Assembly: GCA_008921705.1 (NCBI GenBank)
Contig: VFFE01007667.1
Location: forward strand, 711,002-775,001
DNA: 64,000 nucleotides
DNA from: Burhinus oedicnemus
Lineage: Eukaryota; Chordata; Aves; Charadriiformes; Burhinidae
Direction of reading: 5' to 3'
In this document: positions 1-11,300 of the stretch, one piece after another
Layout: each line of letters starts with the position of its first letter
How positions within the stretch are numbered: position 1 is the first letter of the stretch
Position numbers and translations under genes: made by a program
The notes under the pieces: generated by a model
What the model saw: the letters and a program-made list of their open reading frames with translations, nothing else
Told to the model about the DNA's origin: nothing
The model's database searches: none

Positions 1-41
1 TCTTTTAAAGTCGCTATATTTTAACCAATTTAATTACGCAT

Positions 42-55
42 AGGGAGGGGGGAAA
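42..55 (+). other. polypurine tract of the provirus
   Basis: An A/G run ending GGGGGGAAA sits directly against the LTR start at 56. In retroviruses this tract primes plus-strand DNA synthesis. Its sequence and position match the alpharetroviral arrangement, and it is the main evidence that internal proviral sequence continues to the left. Confidence 0.75.
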
Positions 56-157
56 TGTAGGTAGTTAGGGACAGGCGGTCGGAAGATATCGCGCTGTACG
101 GGAAGATAGGGCCCCTCTCCTGATAGTCATTAGCGTGTAATTTATGATGTGAGCAGA

Positions 158-189
158 CGGAAGTGACGTTGTAAACCCAAGTTATAAAA
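158..189 (+). promoter_or_regulatory. LTR core promoter: ETS/CRE-like site and TATA box
   Basis: TATAAAA lies at 183-189, about 25 bp before the inferred R start at 213, as expected for a TATA-directed start. Just upstream, 158-169 reads CGGAAGTGACGT, an ETS-type core (CGGAAGTG) overlapping a CRE half-site (TGACGT). Whether the promoter is active is unknown. If active, it would read rightward into host DNA. Confidence 0.6.
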
Positions 190-205
190 TGCAGTGTTAC
201 CCCGC

Positions 206-211
206 AATAAA
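206..211 (+). terminator. polyadenylation signal AATAAA of the LTR
   Basis: A canonical AATAAA lies 2 bp before the inferred R region, the usual alpharetroviral placement. The R/U5 junction near 232 (CACA followed by a GT-rich stretch, TTGGTGTCTG) suits a cleavage site and downstream element. Confidence 0.65.
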
Positions 212-777
212 CGCCATTTGCCGTCCACCACATTGGTGTCTGCGAGCTGATGGCCCGAGCGGCCTGGGGTTGGTCGCCGTGTCGTTCCTGAACCAGGTCG
301 CCACGCCAACGAAGGCAACAGTTGTGCATATGTCCTCTACTGCTGTTTGGAAACCAGAATTGCTTAAAATCAGTGGAACTTCTTTTTGAAGATGTGACAC
401 TTGTAGTGAGTTACCTTTCTGTTCTCATCTCTGTGGAGACTAACTGATAGCCTGTGACTTAAAACAAACAAACAAAACAAAATAAAAAACCACACAAAAA
501 ACCCCCACTCACACAACAGATATTAATGCTGATTTATTGGTGATGCAAGGGATGGGTGTGGAACTGTGCATCTATTTCCAAATTTTCTTCTTTCAGTTGT
601 TCTGAATGTTTTTCTTCATTCTGAGGTGGTAGTTTGGGAGATGGCATCAGAGAGCCTAGGTGCCTTAAAGGGAGCAAGAAACTCAGATTTTAGCTGTTAT
701 ATCAAAATGTCTTACAGCATTTATCAAGGATGAGAATAATGGGATCTGAACAGTTGCAAAACCTAAACACAGTAATG

Positions 778-799
778 CGTGTGTGTGTGTATGTGTGTG
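778..799. repeat. (GT)n tract, interrupted
   Basis: About 11 GT units with one A interruption. It is a potential length-polymorphic microsatellite. Confidence 0.8.
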
Positions 800-1804
800 G
801 TTTCTTGAACAAACTCCCAGCAGCCTGTGGCAGGATTATCTGTTTCTATCAAATTCTCCTTCAAGGTGAACACATCTAATAGAGCCCTTAGGCTTCCGTT
901 ATTCTCCAATTTCACTGAAATAAGATCTAAAAAAAATTAAAGGAATTGAACCTGTGTAGAAGTACAGTTATGCTTTGGGAACTTGGGCTCTCGAATGCTA
1001 GGAAAGATAAAGCATTTTCTTTCAAGAGGCTGGCAGAGTGATTTACCTGCATACAGCCTTTCTCAGGACAGAGGTGACAGCGGGTCAGAAAACAAATGAA
1101 AGTTTAAATTCCTGCCTGGCCCAGGCTGAGCCTGTCAGCCCAAGGAGATGGAGGGGTGCTTGGGGCAGTGGGTTATCCAGGCCCATTCACAGCTACAACT
1201 GGAATGTAAATAGTCTGGACTCCTAAAAGAAAATGTTATCTTGCCTTGAATTTAAATCCTCCATTTCAACTTTCCAAGCCCTCAAACCTCTGGTGTATGT
1301 TTTTGCCACTGCAGCCCATGGAGAAATCTATTTTGCTGTTATTCCCTTCTGTCTCTCAGCCCTCTGAAACGTTTTCCCATCTTACCCTGCCCTCCACCTC
1401 CCTTCCAGCCTCCGCAAGCAGCCCCGGGAAGAATAAGAGACTATTAGAGAAACCACTATAAAGAGCTCACTGTGCAAACCCCTTCCAACTATGTCCGATC
1501 ACAAAACACAGCACTGTATCTACAAGGCAAGAATTGCTGCATCTGCTCCGCAGAGCCCTGTCAAAGGTCAGCTTCTAACAGCAATGGTCTCTTCTTCACT
1601 GGCACTTTCCTTTCTGCGTTTCTAACATTTCCTTCTGTCACTGTTACCCAACACCTTTTCTTCCACCTCCCCTACCACACACCATAAAATTATTTTGTGT
1701 GTAGTCCCCATTCATTCATCTTCCTCTAGGGAATATACTTCCCCATGGATTCTCTGGAAATCTGCAGTAGAGCTTTGCTGTCTTTAAAACACTTTCTCTT
1801 CACT

Positions 1805-1830
1805 CCCCCTGCCCCCCCACCCCACCCCCC
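1805..1830. repeat. C-rich tract
   Basis: Runs of five to seven C broken by T, G and A. The complementary strand has four or more short G-runs and could form a G-quadruplex. Confidence 0.6.
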
Positions 1831-4800
1831 TTAGAGCCCATTGAAAAGAGAGATATATATTCCAGCTGTTTGAATTAAGTGTATGGCACAGTTTAGTTTT
1901 TACTTAATCCAGAATTTATTAAATCATTCACTGGACCCTTTGTTTTTTGAGAACTGCTTTTGCATTGAAAACAGACAAAGAAAAAAAAGGGGCAGAGGAG
2001 GGGATCTGAAGGGTTCCCAAGAGAACAAATTCTCTCTTGCAGCTGTAGGTCTCAACTGGGACATTAACTCATCCTTGCAGAGGTTTTACAGTACTCCTGA
2101 GTCCAATGACCGGACTCAGGACTGTGTCTGAGGCTGTAACAGGAAGATCTGTGATGAGCAGGGGAGCAGCCAAGAGAGGGGTGAGCAGCAGTTAAGAGAA
2201 GACACCTTAGACTTGCGTTTCTCAAAATAATGTTGACCTTGGCTTGGAAACTCTTCTTTCATCTGCCCAGCTTGCCTTTCAACTCTTCACTTTGAATCCT
2301 CTGGTATAATTTGTTTTAGCTGGATTTTTTTTTTTTTTTAAAGCCATTGTGTAGGGTCAGATAAACTCAGTCAAAATTATAATTTGATTGTTCTTCAAAT
2401 AATAAACAGGAATTGTGTTTGTTTTGGCAGAAAGAAGGAAAGGTCTTAAATGGGCATACTTGGCTAAAAAGCCATAAAGAACACTTGTACAGATAGGAAT
2501 GATACATTTTCTGTCTCTCCTCGAGGGTTTGTGAATTGAATTTGAATATGCTGTAGCAAAGATCTGCTTGCTGTGCATACTGTAGCCCATTCAGCATGAC
2601 AGAATGGCTGAAGGGAGGACTGGGTATTTAGGGTGCCAGCTTTTTCCTAATTCCCATTGATTAAACTCCAGATGTCAAATAGCAGATGTTACCTTTAACT
2701 TACCATAAAGTTCAAGTTCAATTATTCTAAAGTTTGCTCTTCCCTAGCTGCAATAAGGCTCAGGGTTTGGTGTGCTGACATAATTCAGCTTATTAGCTTA
2801 GTACAGTAAGAGATGTGTAGTTGTAGGGATAAAACTGAAATAGCGTTGTAAACAGAAACAGTGCTGCAGGGACAAAACTGAAACAGAGTTGGGCTGTTTA
2901 TGCAGCTAATGGCCTGGGTTAGTCTCTCTCATCTACTATGTAAAATAAAAACATCAGCTGGATAATAATCTTGCAAATAAAATATCTTTGTAATGTCTGG
3001 ATATTTAGAGCTTCCCTTGGGTATTTATGTCCCTGAGAGAGGACTGGCCTTTAACAGCCAGATGGAAATTACAGAAAGCTGCGATGGAGAGGGGGGGGGG
3101 GAAAGTATTTTCTTGTTTTTTCAGACTGAACTTTCTTGACATATCCTTACTTAAACATTTAGAAAGAACCCATAAAGCTGTCTTTCAATTTTCGCTAGCC
3201 CAGCATAGAGGGAAACCCCCTTTCTGTACGGTGACAGCCAAGTATTTTGGTGGCACTTTAAACACTTACCAGGAAAAACTTCTTCATCAGAACTTGTTTC
3301 GAATGTGATTGTATTGTGTTTATGTATTGTATTTCCACGCTGGAAACCAAACAAGTCTGGAATCTAATCAGTTATGAAGGGCATAACTGAAACCATGTGC
3401 TTGGGGCCAGCTAAGAGACACTCAAGTGGCAGCTTCTATCTTTACCCAAATCGGGCATATTCTACTTCATGGGAAAGGGTGGGTGGGGCACTTTACTAAA
3501 GAATTAAGGCTCTGTTCTGGGACCAAGATTTGTCACTACATCTAGCTTTTAGCATCGCCATACAATCCTGATGAATAAAGCTGTGTAAAAATGGATCATT
3601 ACTTTTGTGCTGCCTCATCATTAACTACTGCTTACATCCAAATGCAGGAGTGCTCTGCTCCCCTCTGACGGTGCTGTCTTCCTCTGACCTGTCTCAACTG
3701 AGACTGCAAAGCACAGAGCCAAGTTTTGCTTCTTATAAAGCTATGGCAGCTGTACCTCGGCAGCCTCCATATGGATCACATCCTATATGAGTGTATCTGC
3801 TGTCTTGTGTGTGGATGATGTCATCCGGCTGCATTTGAGGGACCCCCATGGAAAGCCAACTGCAGATGGGTTGGTAGAGACATGGATGCTTCTGATGAGA
3901 TATGTGATCTTGCAAAGGCTAGTATGGTAATTTTTTCAGAAGTTGCCAAAAGAGCCAATTTTTCACCATGTTTGCTACTGCCTTTAGCAATAAATTCCAC
4001 TGCATTGACTTTGCTGGGGCTGCTTTGAGTTTTGTCTATACACAGACTTGTGCCTTTTTGTTAAATTCTTAAACAACTTTTGCTAAACTCCCTTGTGGCC
4101 ATGCCTAATATGCAGTAATTCACTGATGCTGAGTATGACCATGGATGGTTACAGTGCAGCCCTGGGATATTTTGGTTTTTTCTGTGCATACTTTGGCTTA
4201 ATTCACAGTGGGTGTCTTAGGGAAGATTTTAATTTCCACTGAATAGGAGGCATTCTTTCAAAGCCTTTCACTATGTTAAAAATCCTCTAGCTTTAATATT
4301 ATGTTTAGCTTCTGCTGTTAACATTAAACAGTATTTTGATATGAGAGGACTGGTTGTTCACCTCTAACCACTGATTGCAAGCTGAGGGGAAAAAGTGCAA
4401 GTGTTGAGTTCAGCCACGTCTGCTGAATGCTCTCAAACGATACGTGGGATTATATAGCCCTTAAAGAGAAAAATTGCAGGGATCTGATAAGGGCTATTTC
4501 CTTTCTCCCCCTTGGTGAGGTTTTGAAGCAGAGAAATAGATCTGTCTGAAGAAATACAGAGCCTGGCTGTATGGCTTTATGCATGTATTTAAGTGCCTGC
4601 TTAAACCACCTGTGTATGAAATGGCCTCTGTCTAGAAGCTGCACAGCCATGCTGATGTGGCAACAAGCCTGGGGCTTTCAGGGACGTGTAAGAGTGCCCA
4701 TATGACTATAAGCCTAAAGCAGGCTCGTGTCTAGCCAGCCTCAAATATGGGCAGAAGCTTGTGGCCGCTTGCAAAGAGCGTTTAGATGAGCCTTTGATGA

Positions 4801-5890
4801 ATGCAAGCAAAGATGACCACTGGTCTCGTATGTGGGGTAAGAGTCACAGCACCTTTCTGACTCCCTTTGCTGTGCTGGTCTTTACCAGCTGGGGAGAAAC
4901 AAGACTCAGATAGCTGCCTAATACACAGCCAAAGAGGTCAAAGGAAATCCTTTTGCTGTGCTTTGATTGCAACCTACTGGGATTAAAAGAGAAAAGAAAG
5001 TGTAGTGGCTCCCAAATTTCAGCTATCCATTAGTGAGGAAGTGTCACAATCTTGGCTTAGAGTTTTAGCTCAAGTCTTAACAGCCTGTGTTTTTCAGCTC
5101 TAGAAGCTGTGGGTTTGCTCTCTGGGGGAATGATTTAGATGGTGTTTTTTCAAGCAGCTGGTTGTGTGGATCTGACTCCCCTGCAAGGGTGAAAACATGA
5201 ATGTGCAAATACCAAATACCAGGCCCTGCTGTAAAGAAATTGGGTACCACTGTTTGTCCTCTGTTCCTCCATCCATGGCCCTGTAAGTAACAGTCCCTGG
5301 CTCAGATTAACAGCTGACTAATATTCATCTGATAAAAATCATTTAAGCATAATCCTAAATGGCAAAGCTTATAAAAGATGGGTTCATATTTTTGTTTCAA
5401 GTGTAAAGAGGGGACTGGAAGGGGTGTTGTTGTTTTGATTCCATTCTTTTCATTTGCTTTTAACCTCAGAAACAGTTGGCATGGGAAAAGAATTCTCCAA
5501 AGACTCTGAAAATAGCAAATCTGAATAAGCAGAATATTTTGCAAATGAGATAGCACAAGTACACACAGTATCCCAGCAGTAGTGCTCAGAGAGGAGGAAC
5601 ATCAGCAGTCACCTCTGAGGAATGAAGGCATTAATCTCAGAAGCAGAAAACAAAGAGGAAACATTGAAGCAGACACCTAAACATGACTCATTACACCATT
5701 TGTCTCAATTAACATACTGAGACAATGGACTGATTATCTCAGTAACATTGGGTCATGTTATACCCAACCGCATGTGTCGAGGAGGAATTAGCCTCTCATC
5801 ATGAAGTAGTGTATAATGTCCTCCTTAGACAGTAGCTGAGTCATCAGTCATGAAAGAGGAAATAAATCCTGAAGAGGAAAAGTGGTTAAT

Positions 5891-6038
5891 TGGTTAGAGC
5901 AAAGGAGCAAGAGCTCAGGGCTCCCTGGCCCAACCTCTGGCTTTAGAATGACTCATTGAAGCCCTGGGCAAGACATCTAACCTTTGTGTGCCTCTGTTTG
6001 CTCAAAATGAGGGAAATTATATCTGTCTCACAAGAAGT
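5891..6038 (+). mobile_element. ancient MIR/CORE-SINE-like relic
   Basis: The left end (TGGTTAGAGC, 5891-5900) matches a tRNA-type A-box as found at the head of MIR-like SINEs. Downstream, 5961-6030 follows the MIR order GCCCTGGGCAAG, then CTAACCTTTGTGTGCCTC, then a TGTTTGCTCAAAATGAGGG stretch and a run ending ATCTGTCTCA. The element is therefore a nearly full-length, heavily mutated SINE on the plus strand. MIR-type elements are old and shared across amniotes, so this copy should be present at orthologous positions in other birds. The subfamily cannot be set by eye. Confidence 0.6.
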
Positions 6039-7041
6039 GCTGCCTTTTGACTCTTTTGTTATTGAACACAGTGTCTCATAGTCATTGCTAGATACGTATC
6101 TCCTCATTCCTATGAGGATCCAATATTTCTGATTTAGAGCTGCAAAACTGACATTTAATGATGACTGCCCTAAGGTATGAAGAAGGGAGATGGAAAAAAG
6201 TCACAAATGACGTGAACACGAGAGAGGGGAGGGAGTACTAAAAACAGGGAGGTAATGAGAGTTTGACCATTAGGAGCTTTTTTCTTTGCTTTACGGTGAT
6301 AGATATAAAGGATGTTAAATGTGTTCTACATGAGAACAAATGTTTCTTTTAATCAATGAGCCATTGATTTCGCAATACAATAATTAATGTTGTTGACTTG
6401 TGATTTTTATAGGAACCTTTTTCTTTTCCAATTCCTGATCTGTCTCCTAGAAACTGTAGGGGCAGGGATTTATGAGCTTTACTGGTTTTCTATTTAGCAG
6501 AGATTGATTTTTCTTGATGAAGGAGATTGAAAAGGGGACTTGTCCTTATTTCTCGAGCTCAGAAGTGAGATGATGCTTCTCTGGCTTACTGTAATTCTGT
6601 GTAGCTAGGAAAAAATAGGTAACTATATTTCAGCTGAGACCAACACTGGTTTGGGAAGGGATTTTATTAGTGAAACAGAGTTGCAGAGACAGCAAGGTGG
6701 CAGAAACAATCTTTGTTTTAGTACTTAATGAAGGTGGGGCAGCTGTTCGCAGTGTTGCTTCTCTACTGTAGATTTTTAAAGAATCTGCTTTATTCTGTCT
6801 TTCTGTATCTGTCCTCAGACAACTTTGGACCACGATATCTTCAAGAGCTGTCATAACTTTACAGACTGACATGTGTTACAGTGAATGGGATGAAGTGTTT
6901 TAAATTACGAGTTAGTTACTGGTGTTGGCATCAAAGTGATTTACCTGCAAAAGTTTACGTTTGCTTGCTGGATGCATGGTGCAGTTACAGATGTTGACAG
7001 GAGTTGCAATGTTGTAGGGAGAAGAGGGCTCGCTCTCCTGC
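6039..7041. other. intergenic/intronic sequence, nothing recognised
   Basis: AT-rich sequence between the MIR-like relic and the CR1 fragment. I see no coding, RNA or repeat signal. Confidence 0.55.
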
Positions 7042-8300
7042 ACCATAGAATCATGGAATGGTGGGGGTCGGAAGGGCGACCTTTGGAGATCATCTAGTCC
7101 AACCCCCCTGCCAAAGCAGGGTCACCTAGAGCAGGTTGGACAGGAATGCATCCAGGTGGGTTTTGAATATCTTCAGAGAAGGAGACTCCACAACCGCTCT
7201 GGGCAGCCTCTGCCAGTGCTCTGTCACCCTCAAAGGAAAGAAGTTTTTCCTCATGTTGAGATAGAATTTCCTGTGTTCCAGTTTGTGCCCGTTGCCCCTC
7301 ATCCTGTCACTGGGCACCACTGAAGAGTCTGGCCCCATCCTCTTGACACCTGCCCTTTAGATATTTATAAGCATTGATGAGATCCCCTCTGTCTTGTCTT
7401 CTCCAGGCTAAACAGAGCCAGGTCGCTCAGCCTAAGAGAGGTGCTCCATTCCCTTGATCATCTTTGTCGCCTGCCGCTGGACTGTCTCCAGTAGTTCCCT
7501 GTCTGTCTTGAACTGGGGAGCCCAAACTGGACACAGTACTGCAGATGTGGCCTCACCAGGGCAGAGTAGAGGGGAAGGATGACCTCCCTTGACCTGCTGG
7601 CCATGTTCCTTTTAATGCACCCCAGGAGACCATTGGCCTTCTTGGCCACAAGGGCACACTGCTGGCTCATGGTCAACTTGTTGTCCACCAGGACTCCCAG
7701 GTCCCTCTCAGCAGAGCTGCTTTCCAGCAGGCCAGCCCCTAACCTGTACTGGTGCATGGGGTTATTCCTCCCTAGGTGCAGGACTCTACACTTGCCCTTG
7801 TTGAACTTCATTTGGTTCCTTTCTGCCCAATACTCTAAGCCTGTCCAGGTCTCACTGTATGGTGGCACAGCCTGCTGGTGCGTCAGCCACTTCTCCCAGT
7901 TTTGGGTCATCAGCAAACTTGCTGCGGGTACACTATGTCCCCTCATCCAGGTCGTTAACGAATATGTGGAACAAGACTGGACCCAGTACTGACCCCCAGG
8001 GAACACTGCTAGTTACAGACCTCCAACTAGACTCTGTGCTGCTGATCGCAACCCTCTGAGCTCTGTCATTCAGCCAGTTCTCAATCCACCTCACTGTCCA
8101 CTCATCTTACGCGCACTTCCTAAGCTTACCTATGAGGATGTTATGGGAGACAGTGTCAAAAGCCTTGCTGAAGACGAGGTAGATAACGTCCACTGCTCTG
8201 CCCTCATCCACCCAGTCAGTCATGCCATCATAGAAGGCAATCAGATTGGTCAAGCATGGTTTCCCCTTGGTCAGTCTATGTTGACCACTCCCAAAGACCA
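7042..8300 (-). mobile_element. 5'-truncated CR1 LINE, inverted
   Basis: About 1.26 kb of a chicken-repeat-1 retrotransposon in minus orientation. Its 3' end lies at 7042-7060, where the plus strand reads ATAGAATCATGGAATGG, the complement of the ATTCTATG-type end that CR1 uses instead of a poly-A tail. The conserved CR1 3' region follows (for example ATCATCTAGTCCAACCCCCC at 7089-7108). Going right, the sequence runs backwards through the C-terminal part of the reverse-transcriptase ORF and stops near 8300, where similarity to the reverse-transcriptase region ends. A full CR1 is about 4.5 kb, so this is a typical 5'-truncated insertion. Several frame breaks make it long dead. Confidence 0.93.
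7126..8300 (-). pseudogene. broken CR1 reverse transcriptase (ORF2, C-terminal part)
   Basis: Three readable blocks on the minus strand cover the second half of CR1 ORF2. Block 1 (8301 to 8107) has [20 protein letters not shown] and [19 protein letters not shown]. This is RT motif A, but the family's YLDFSKAFD reads YLVFSKAFD, so the first aspartate (usually catalytic) is lost. The frame then breaks near 8105. The FADD box (FADDPKLGE; usually FADDTKLGG) survives around 7900-7925 in a different frame. Block 2 (about 7870 to 7500) has [50 protein letters not shown] and [21 protein letters not shown] one-base loss near 7525 breaks it. Block 3 (7338 to 7126) has [20 protein letters not shown] and ends at the normal stop after [14 protein letters not shown]. 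At least three frameshifts exclude activity. Confidence 0.92.
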
Positions 8301-11300
8301 AGACTGAAGCCCAGTCCTACCAACACACCAGAAGAAAGGAAGGTAAGCATGAATGGAAATGCTAAAAGGTTAATGAGCATCCCACTTTACATTGTACTGT
8401 GTCTTCCCTTTGAGCCTTTTTCACATGTAAATTACTGAGGAACAGATTTAAGAGTGAAGATCTGCTGTCGGCTATTATGCCTTCTCTGTGTCTCACCTCT
8501 TCAATCACTTCTGTCTTTCAGTGAGTAATGGTGACTCTGCCCCTCACTCTGCTATGCTGCCTTACTGTTGTCTGTTTATAACACCTCAGCTCTCACATAT
8601 GAATTTCTTCTCTTTTCCTTTACAGTCCGGGATGGTTCGTCTTCCCTAAAAGACTCTCCAGAAAGCCTTTGTGTCTGCTCAGTTACCTGAGCCTTTGCCA
8701 GATGTCTCCTCAAGATGCTAGCCTGTCCATTAAGATGTGACCATCTAGAATCAGGCCTGTCAGAAATGTCTCTCCAGTTACATTTTCAGACTATGTGTGC
8801 TCTTATGCGAGTTTTGCATCAGACCCAGATATCCATTTCTGTGTTGTTTTACTTCTCAATAAAGCTTGTGTCTCTTTGGTTTCTTCCCTGTCTTTGCCCC
8901 AGTCTTTCTTCCTCCTCCATCTCTGTCTTGCCTTCCTTACACCCAAGAATGCTTCTACTTTACAAAGGAATAATAGTTTGTCATAGCCTAAATAGCAAAG
9001 AGTGCAATGTGAAGTCAAGGGCATGTTTTCAATGCAGGCAGACATTAATTGCACTTCTGCTCCAAGAAAGCCTGACATGAGCCAGTTCAGATCCATATCA
9101 ACAGAGAGGCAAGACATAGTAACTTGTGCTGTGTGTCCTGTTAAAACAGTTGCTCCATGTCTGACCCACTCAGAGTATGACTAAGGGAACTGCCTCAGTT
9201 CATGCAGATATGATCTCGTTCAACTATAAGGCAAGATTTTTAAACAGGGTTTGTTGCACGTATAGTGTAGGGTTGGTAATGCACTTGTATTTCCCATTTC
9301 TGTGGTGTATCCATAAAATTCTGGGCAAATGGTTGAAAGCAAAAAAACCTGAGTGATCTGCCATCTTACTTCTTACAAAAATGGTAAAGGTGGCATATAC
9401 CGACAAGTACATATGATAAAATAAATTATGTTTACACATGTGGATGAATGAATATTCATAGGAAGGTTTTGGATCCAGCTCTGAAGTTTAGTCTGGTTTT
9501 TAGAATCTCCCCTACTTTGTTCTGTGTAGGAAACATAATTGAGTTGGTTACAGACTGTGATACTGTTACTGACATGGAGCTGCATCTTGCTTCAAATATG
9601 TTTTCCACCACTTCCCTGCCAAAAAGCAGCATAAGTAAGGAGGGGAAGTAAAAAAATTAGTGATGGTAGAGACTGGCTGCACAGGGAATGTACGTGAAAC
9701 ACGCTGCTGCGATGCTGTACAGGGTTCCATGTGTGCTTGCAGGCTTCCTTTCTGGCTTACTTTGGTTAATCTTTGGATAGATTTTCATTCCCCTACTGCA
9801 CAAACCTGAGGCAGCTTTCTGAATGAAATGGAGATGTTAGCAGGTAATCCAAAGGAGCGGGTCACAAAATGCTCCAATTTCCTACGTAGTTGCTTGAAAT
9901 GAAGGAGCCCTTTATTCAACGCTATTTTTAAAAGAAACAAGGCAGTTCTAGTGTTTGCATTTTCCAGCCTGTGTTAAAGGGGGTGTCTCTGTGTGGTCAG
10001 TCCATGAATAGTGTACCTTGCCTATACAAATAGATAATGATCATGCCAGCTTAGGCATAATTTTGAGTTTTGCTTTTGATAGCAATGTGACCAAAAAGTA
10101 TGAGGTAGGTAGCGTATGTGTGGAAGGTAATGATTTCCTGTGAGACAGTAATGTTTTAACAGAAAAATGTTTCAGGAGGGAGCAGGATAACTGGTAGACA
10201 GTTGATAGCTTTTGCAGGGATTAGTGTCGTTAAAGCAAACACATTAGAGTGTTCCTTGGAAAAGTAACTTTATGGTTGAAATTGTGCATTGTGTACAAAC
10301 TAATTACAGGTACAACAATGCTGAGCACTTCCAGAAACTCCTGACAAATTTTTCCTAAGGGGAGGAATTGTTTAGCATCCAGACGTGACAAAGGGTAGAA
10401 AAACCTAAGCACGTTTGCAGGGAATGTAACTGTAGCAAAAAGCCAGCATGGCACAGCGAAGCTGAAGAGAAGCCCACTTGTTCCTGAGATTCAGGCCATT
10501 GTTCTGGAAAGCAGGTGACAATAACCCTGGTATCCCCAACTGGATTTGTTAGTTCTTTTTAGATTGTTTTAACCCAAGCAGAGCGTGCAGGACAAGGCAA
10601 ATGGGGAGCTGCTGTTTGGCCATAGATTTTTCACCAAACATAGTTATGGCGCAAACTGAAAACCAGACAACTGAAGGTTTTCACCATCTGTCGCAAGCAG
10701 GTAGAAGACTCCGTACGTTTAATTACCCCCTGAGTTTTCTAGGAAAAAAAAATTCTCCTATTTAGCAACACTTAGATTTTTGGGTTTAGCAGGAAAGTTG
10801 TGGTTTCTATCCTGTCTGCTCAGAGGTCAAGGGAGCTGTAGGTTAAGAGCTGCTTTCCTTGAGAGCTGCCCTTGCGTGCCTGGGTTGATTGCCGCTTTCT
10901 GATGGTAAGCGATCAGCTAAAGAGGAGATGGTGCTAAAGATTCTGCGAGTTCCTGTCTTCTCTGCTCCTCCAGTTCATCCCCATCCAAACCCAGAGCTAC
11001 AGTTAGTTCTCCTGAAATCAGTCAACCCCTGCAACGTTGCCTGCCTCAGAGCCTGTTCTCCAGAGTCCTTGGTTAACTGTAGTAGGGCAAATAGCTGAGG
11101 AATAATAAGAAAAATCCTATGTGGTGATTGCATTCCCCTCTCTTCCTCACAAGTCTTTAAAAACTATCTGCCAAGGCCTTTTGAGCAAGGTCAGTAAAGC
11201 CTTTAGAAAGGCAATAAGTTTATGGTTTTCCCAGGGGAGGCTCTGTGAGCATGATGCACAGTTGGCCAAGTAAAACTGGGTTTTTGATCTTCACTGCAGA

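Larger units (their letters stand above)
1..320 (+). mobile_element. 3' end of an alpharetrovirus-like endogenous provirus
   Basis: This is the right-hand end of an endogenous retrovirus related to the avian leukosis/EAV group. Positions 1-40 are non-coding sequence of the type found just before the 3' LTR. A polypurine tract (about 42-55, A/G only after the first T) abuts a complete LTR that begins TGTAG at 56. A polypurine tract directly before an LTR shows that this is the 3' LTR of a plus-strand provirus, not a solo LTR, so gag, pol, env and the 5' LTR should lie left of the window unless deleted. No viral coding sequence is present here. Assignment to the alpharetrovirus group rests on recognising the tract, the R region and the start of U5, not on a search. 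Confidence 0.8.
56..320 (+). repeat. 3' LTR (U3-R-U5) of the alpharetrovirus-like provirus
   Basis: The LTR is 265 bp, close to the size of short endogenous avian leukosis-type LTRs. It starts TGTAG at 56 and most likely ends GAAGGCAACA at 320, matching the family's usual GAAGGC..CA ending. The terminal inverted repeat is therefore poor (TGT/ACA plus scattered matches). U3 is about 56-212, R about 213-232 (GCCATTTG...CACCACA) and U5 about 233-320. The polyadenylation signal sits in U3 just before R, as in avian leukosis viruses. The 3' boundary could be off by a few bases, with an alternative CA at 327-328. If 320 is correct, GTTGTG (321-326) should recur immediately left of the 5' LTR as the 6-bp target duplication. 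Confidence 0.75.
321..5890. other. host DNA without a recognisable gene
   Basis: AT-rich single-copy-looking sequence follows the LTR. It holds an A/C-rich tract (about 461-510), a GT tract (778-799), a C-rich tract (1805-1830), a T15 run (2325-2339) and a G11 run (3091-3101). Open frames here are under 100 codons, overlap on both strands and resemble nothing I know. I see no splice-flanked exon or promoter worth calling. Confidence 0.6.

Noticed and set aside
8600..8720. Acceptor-like TTTTCCTTTACAG near 8625
   Set aside because: No donor follows and the downstream frames are unrecognisable.
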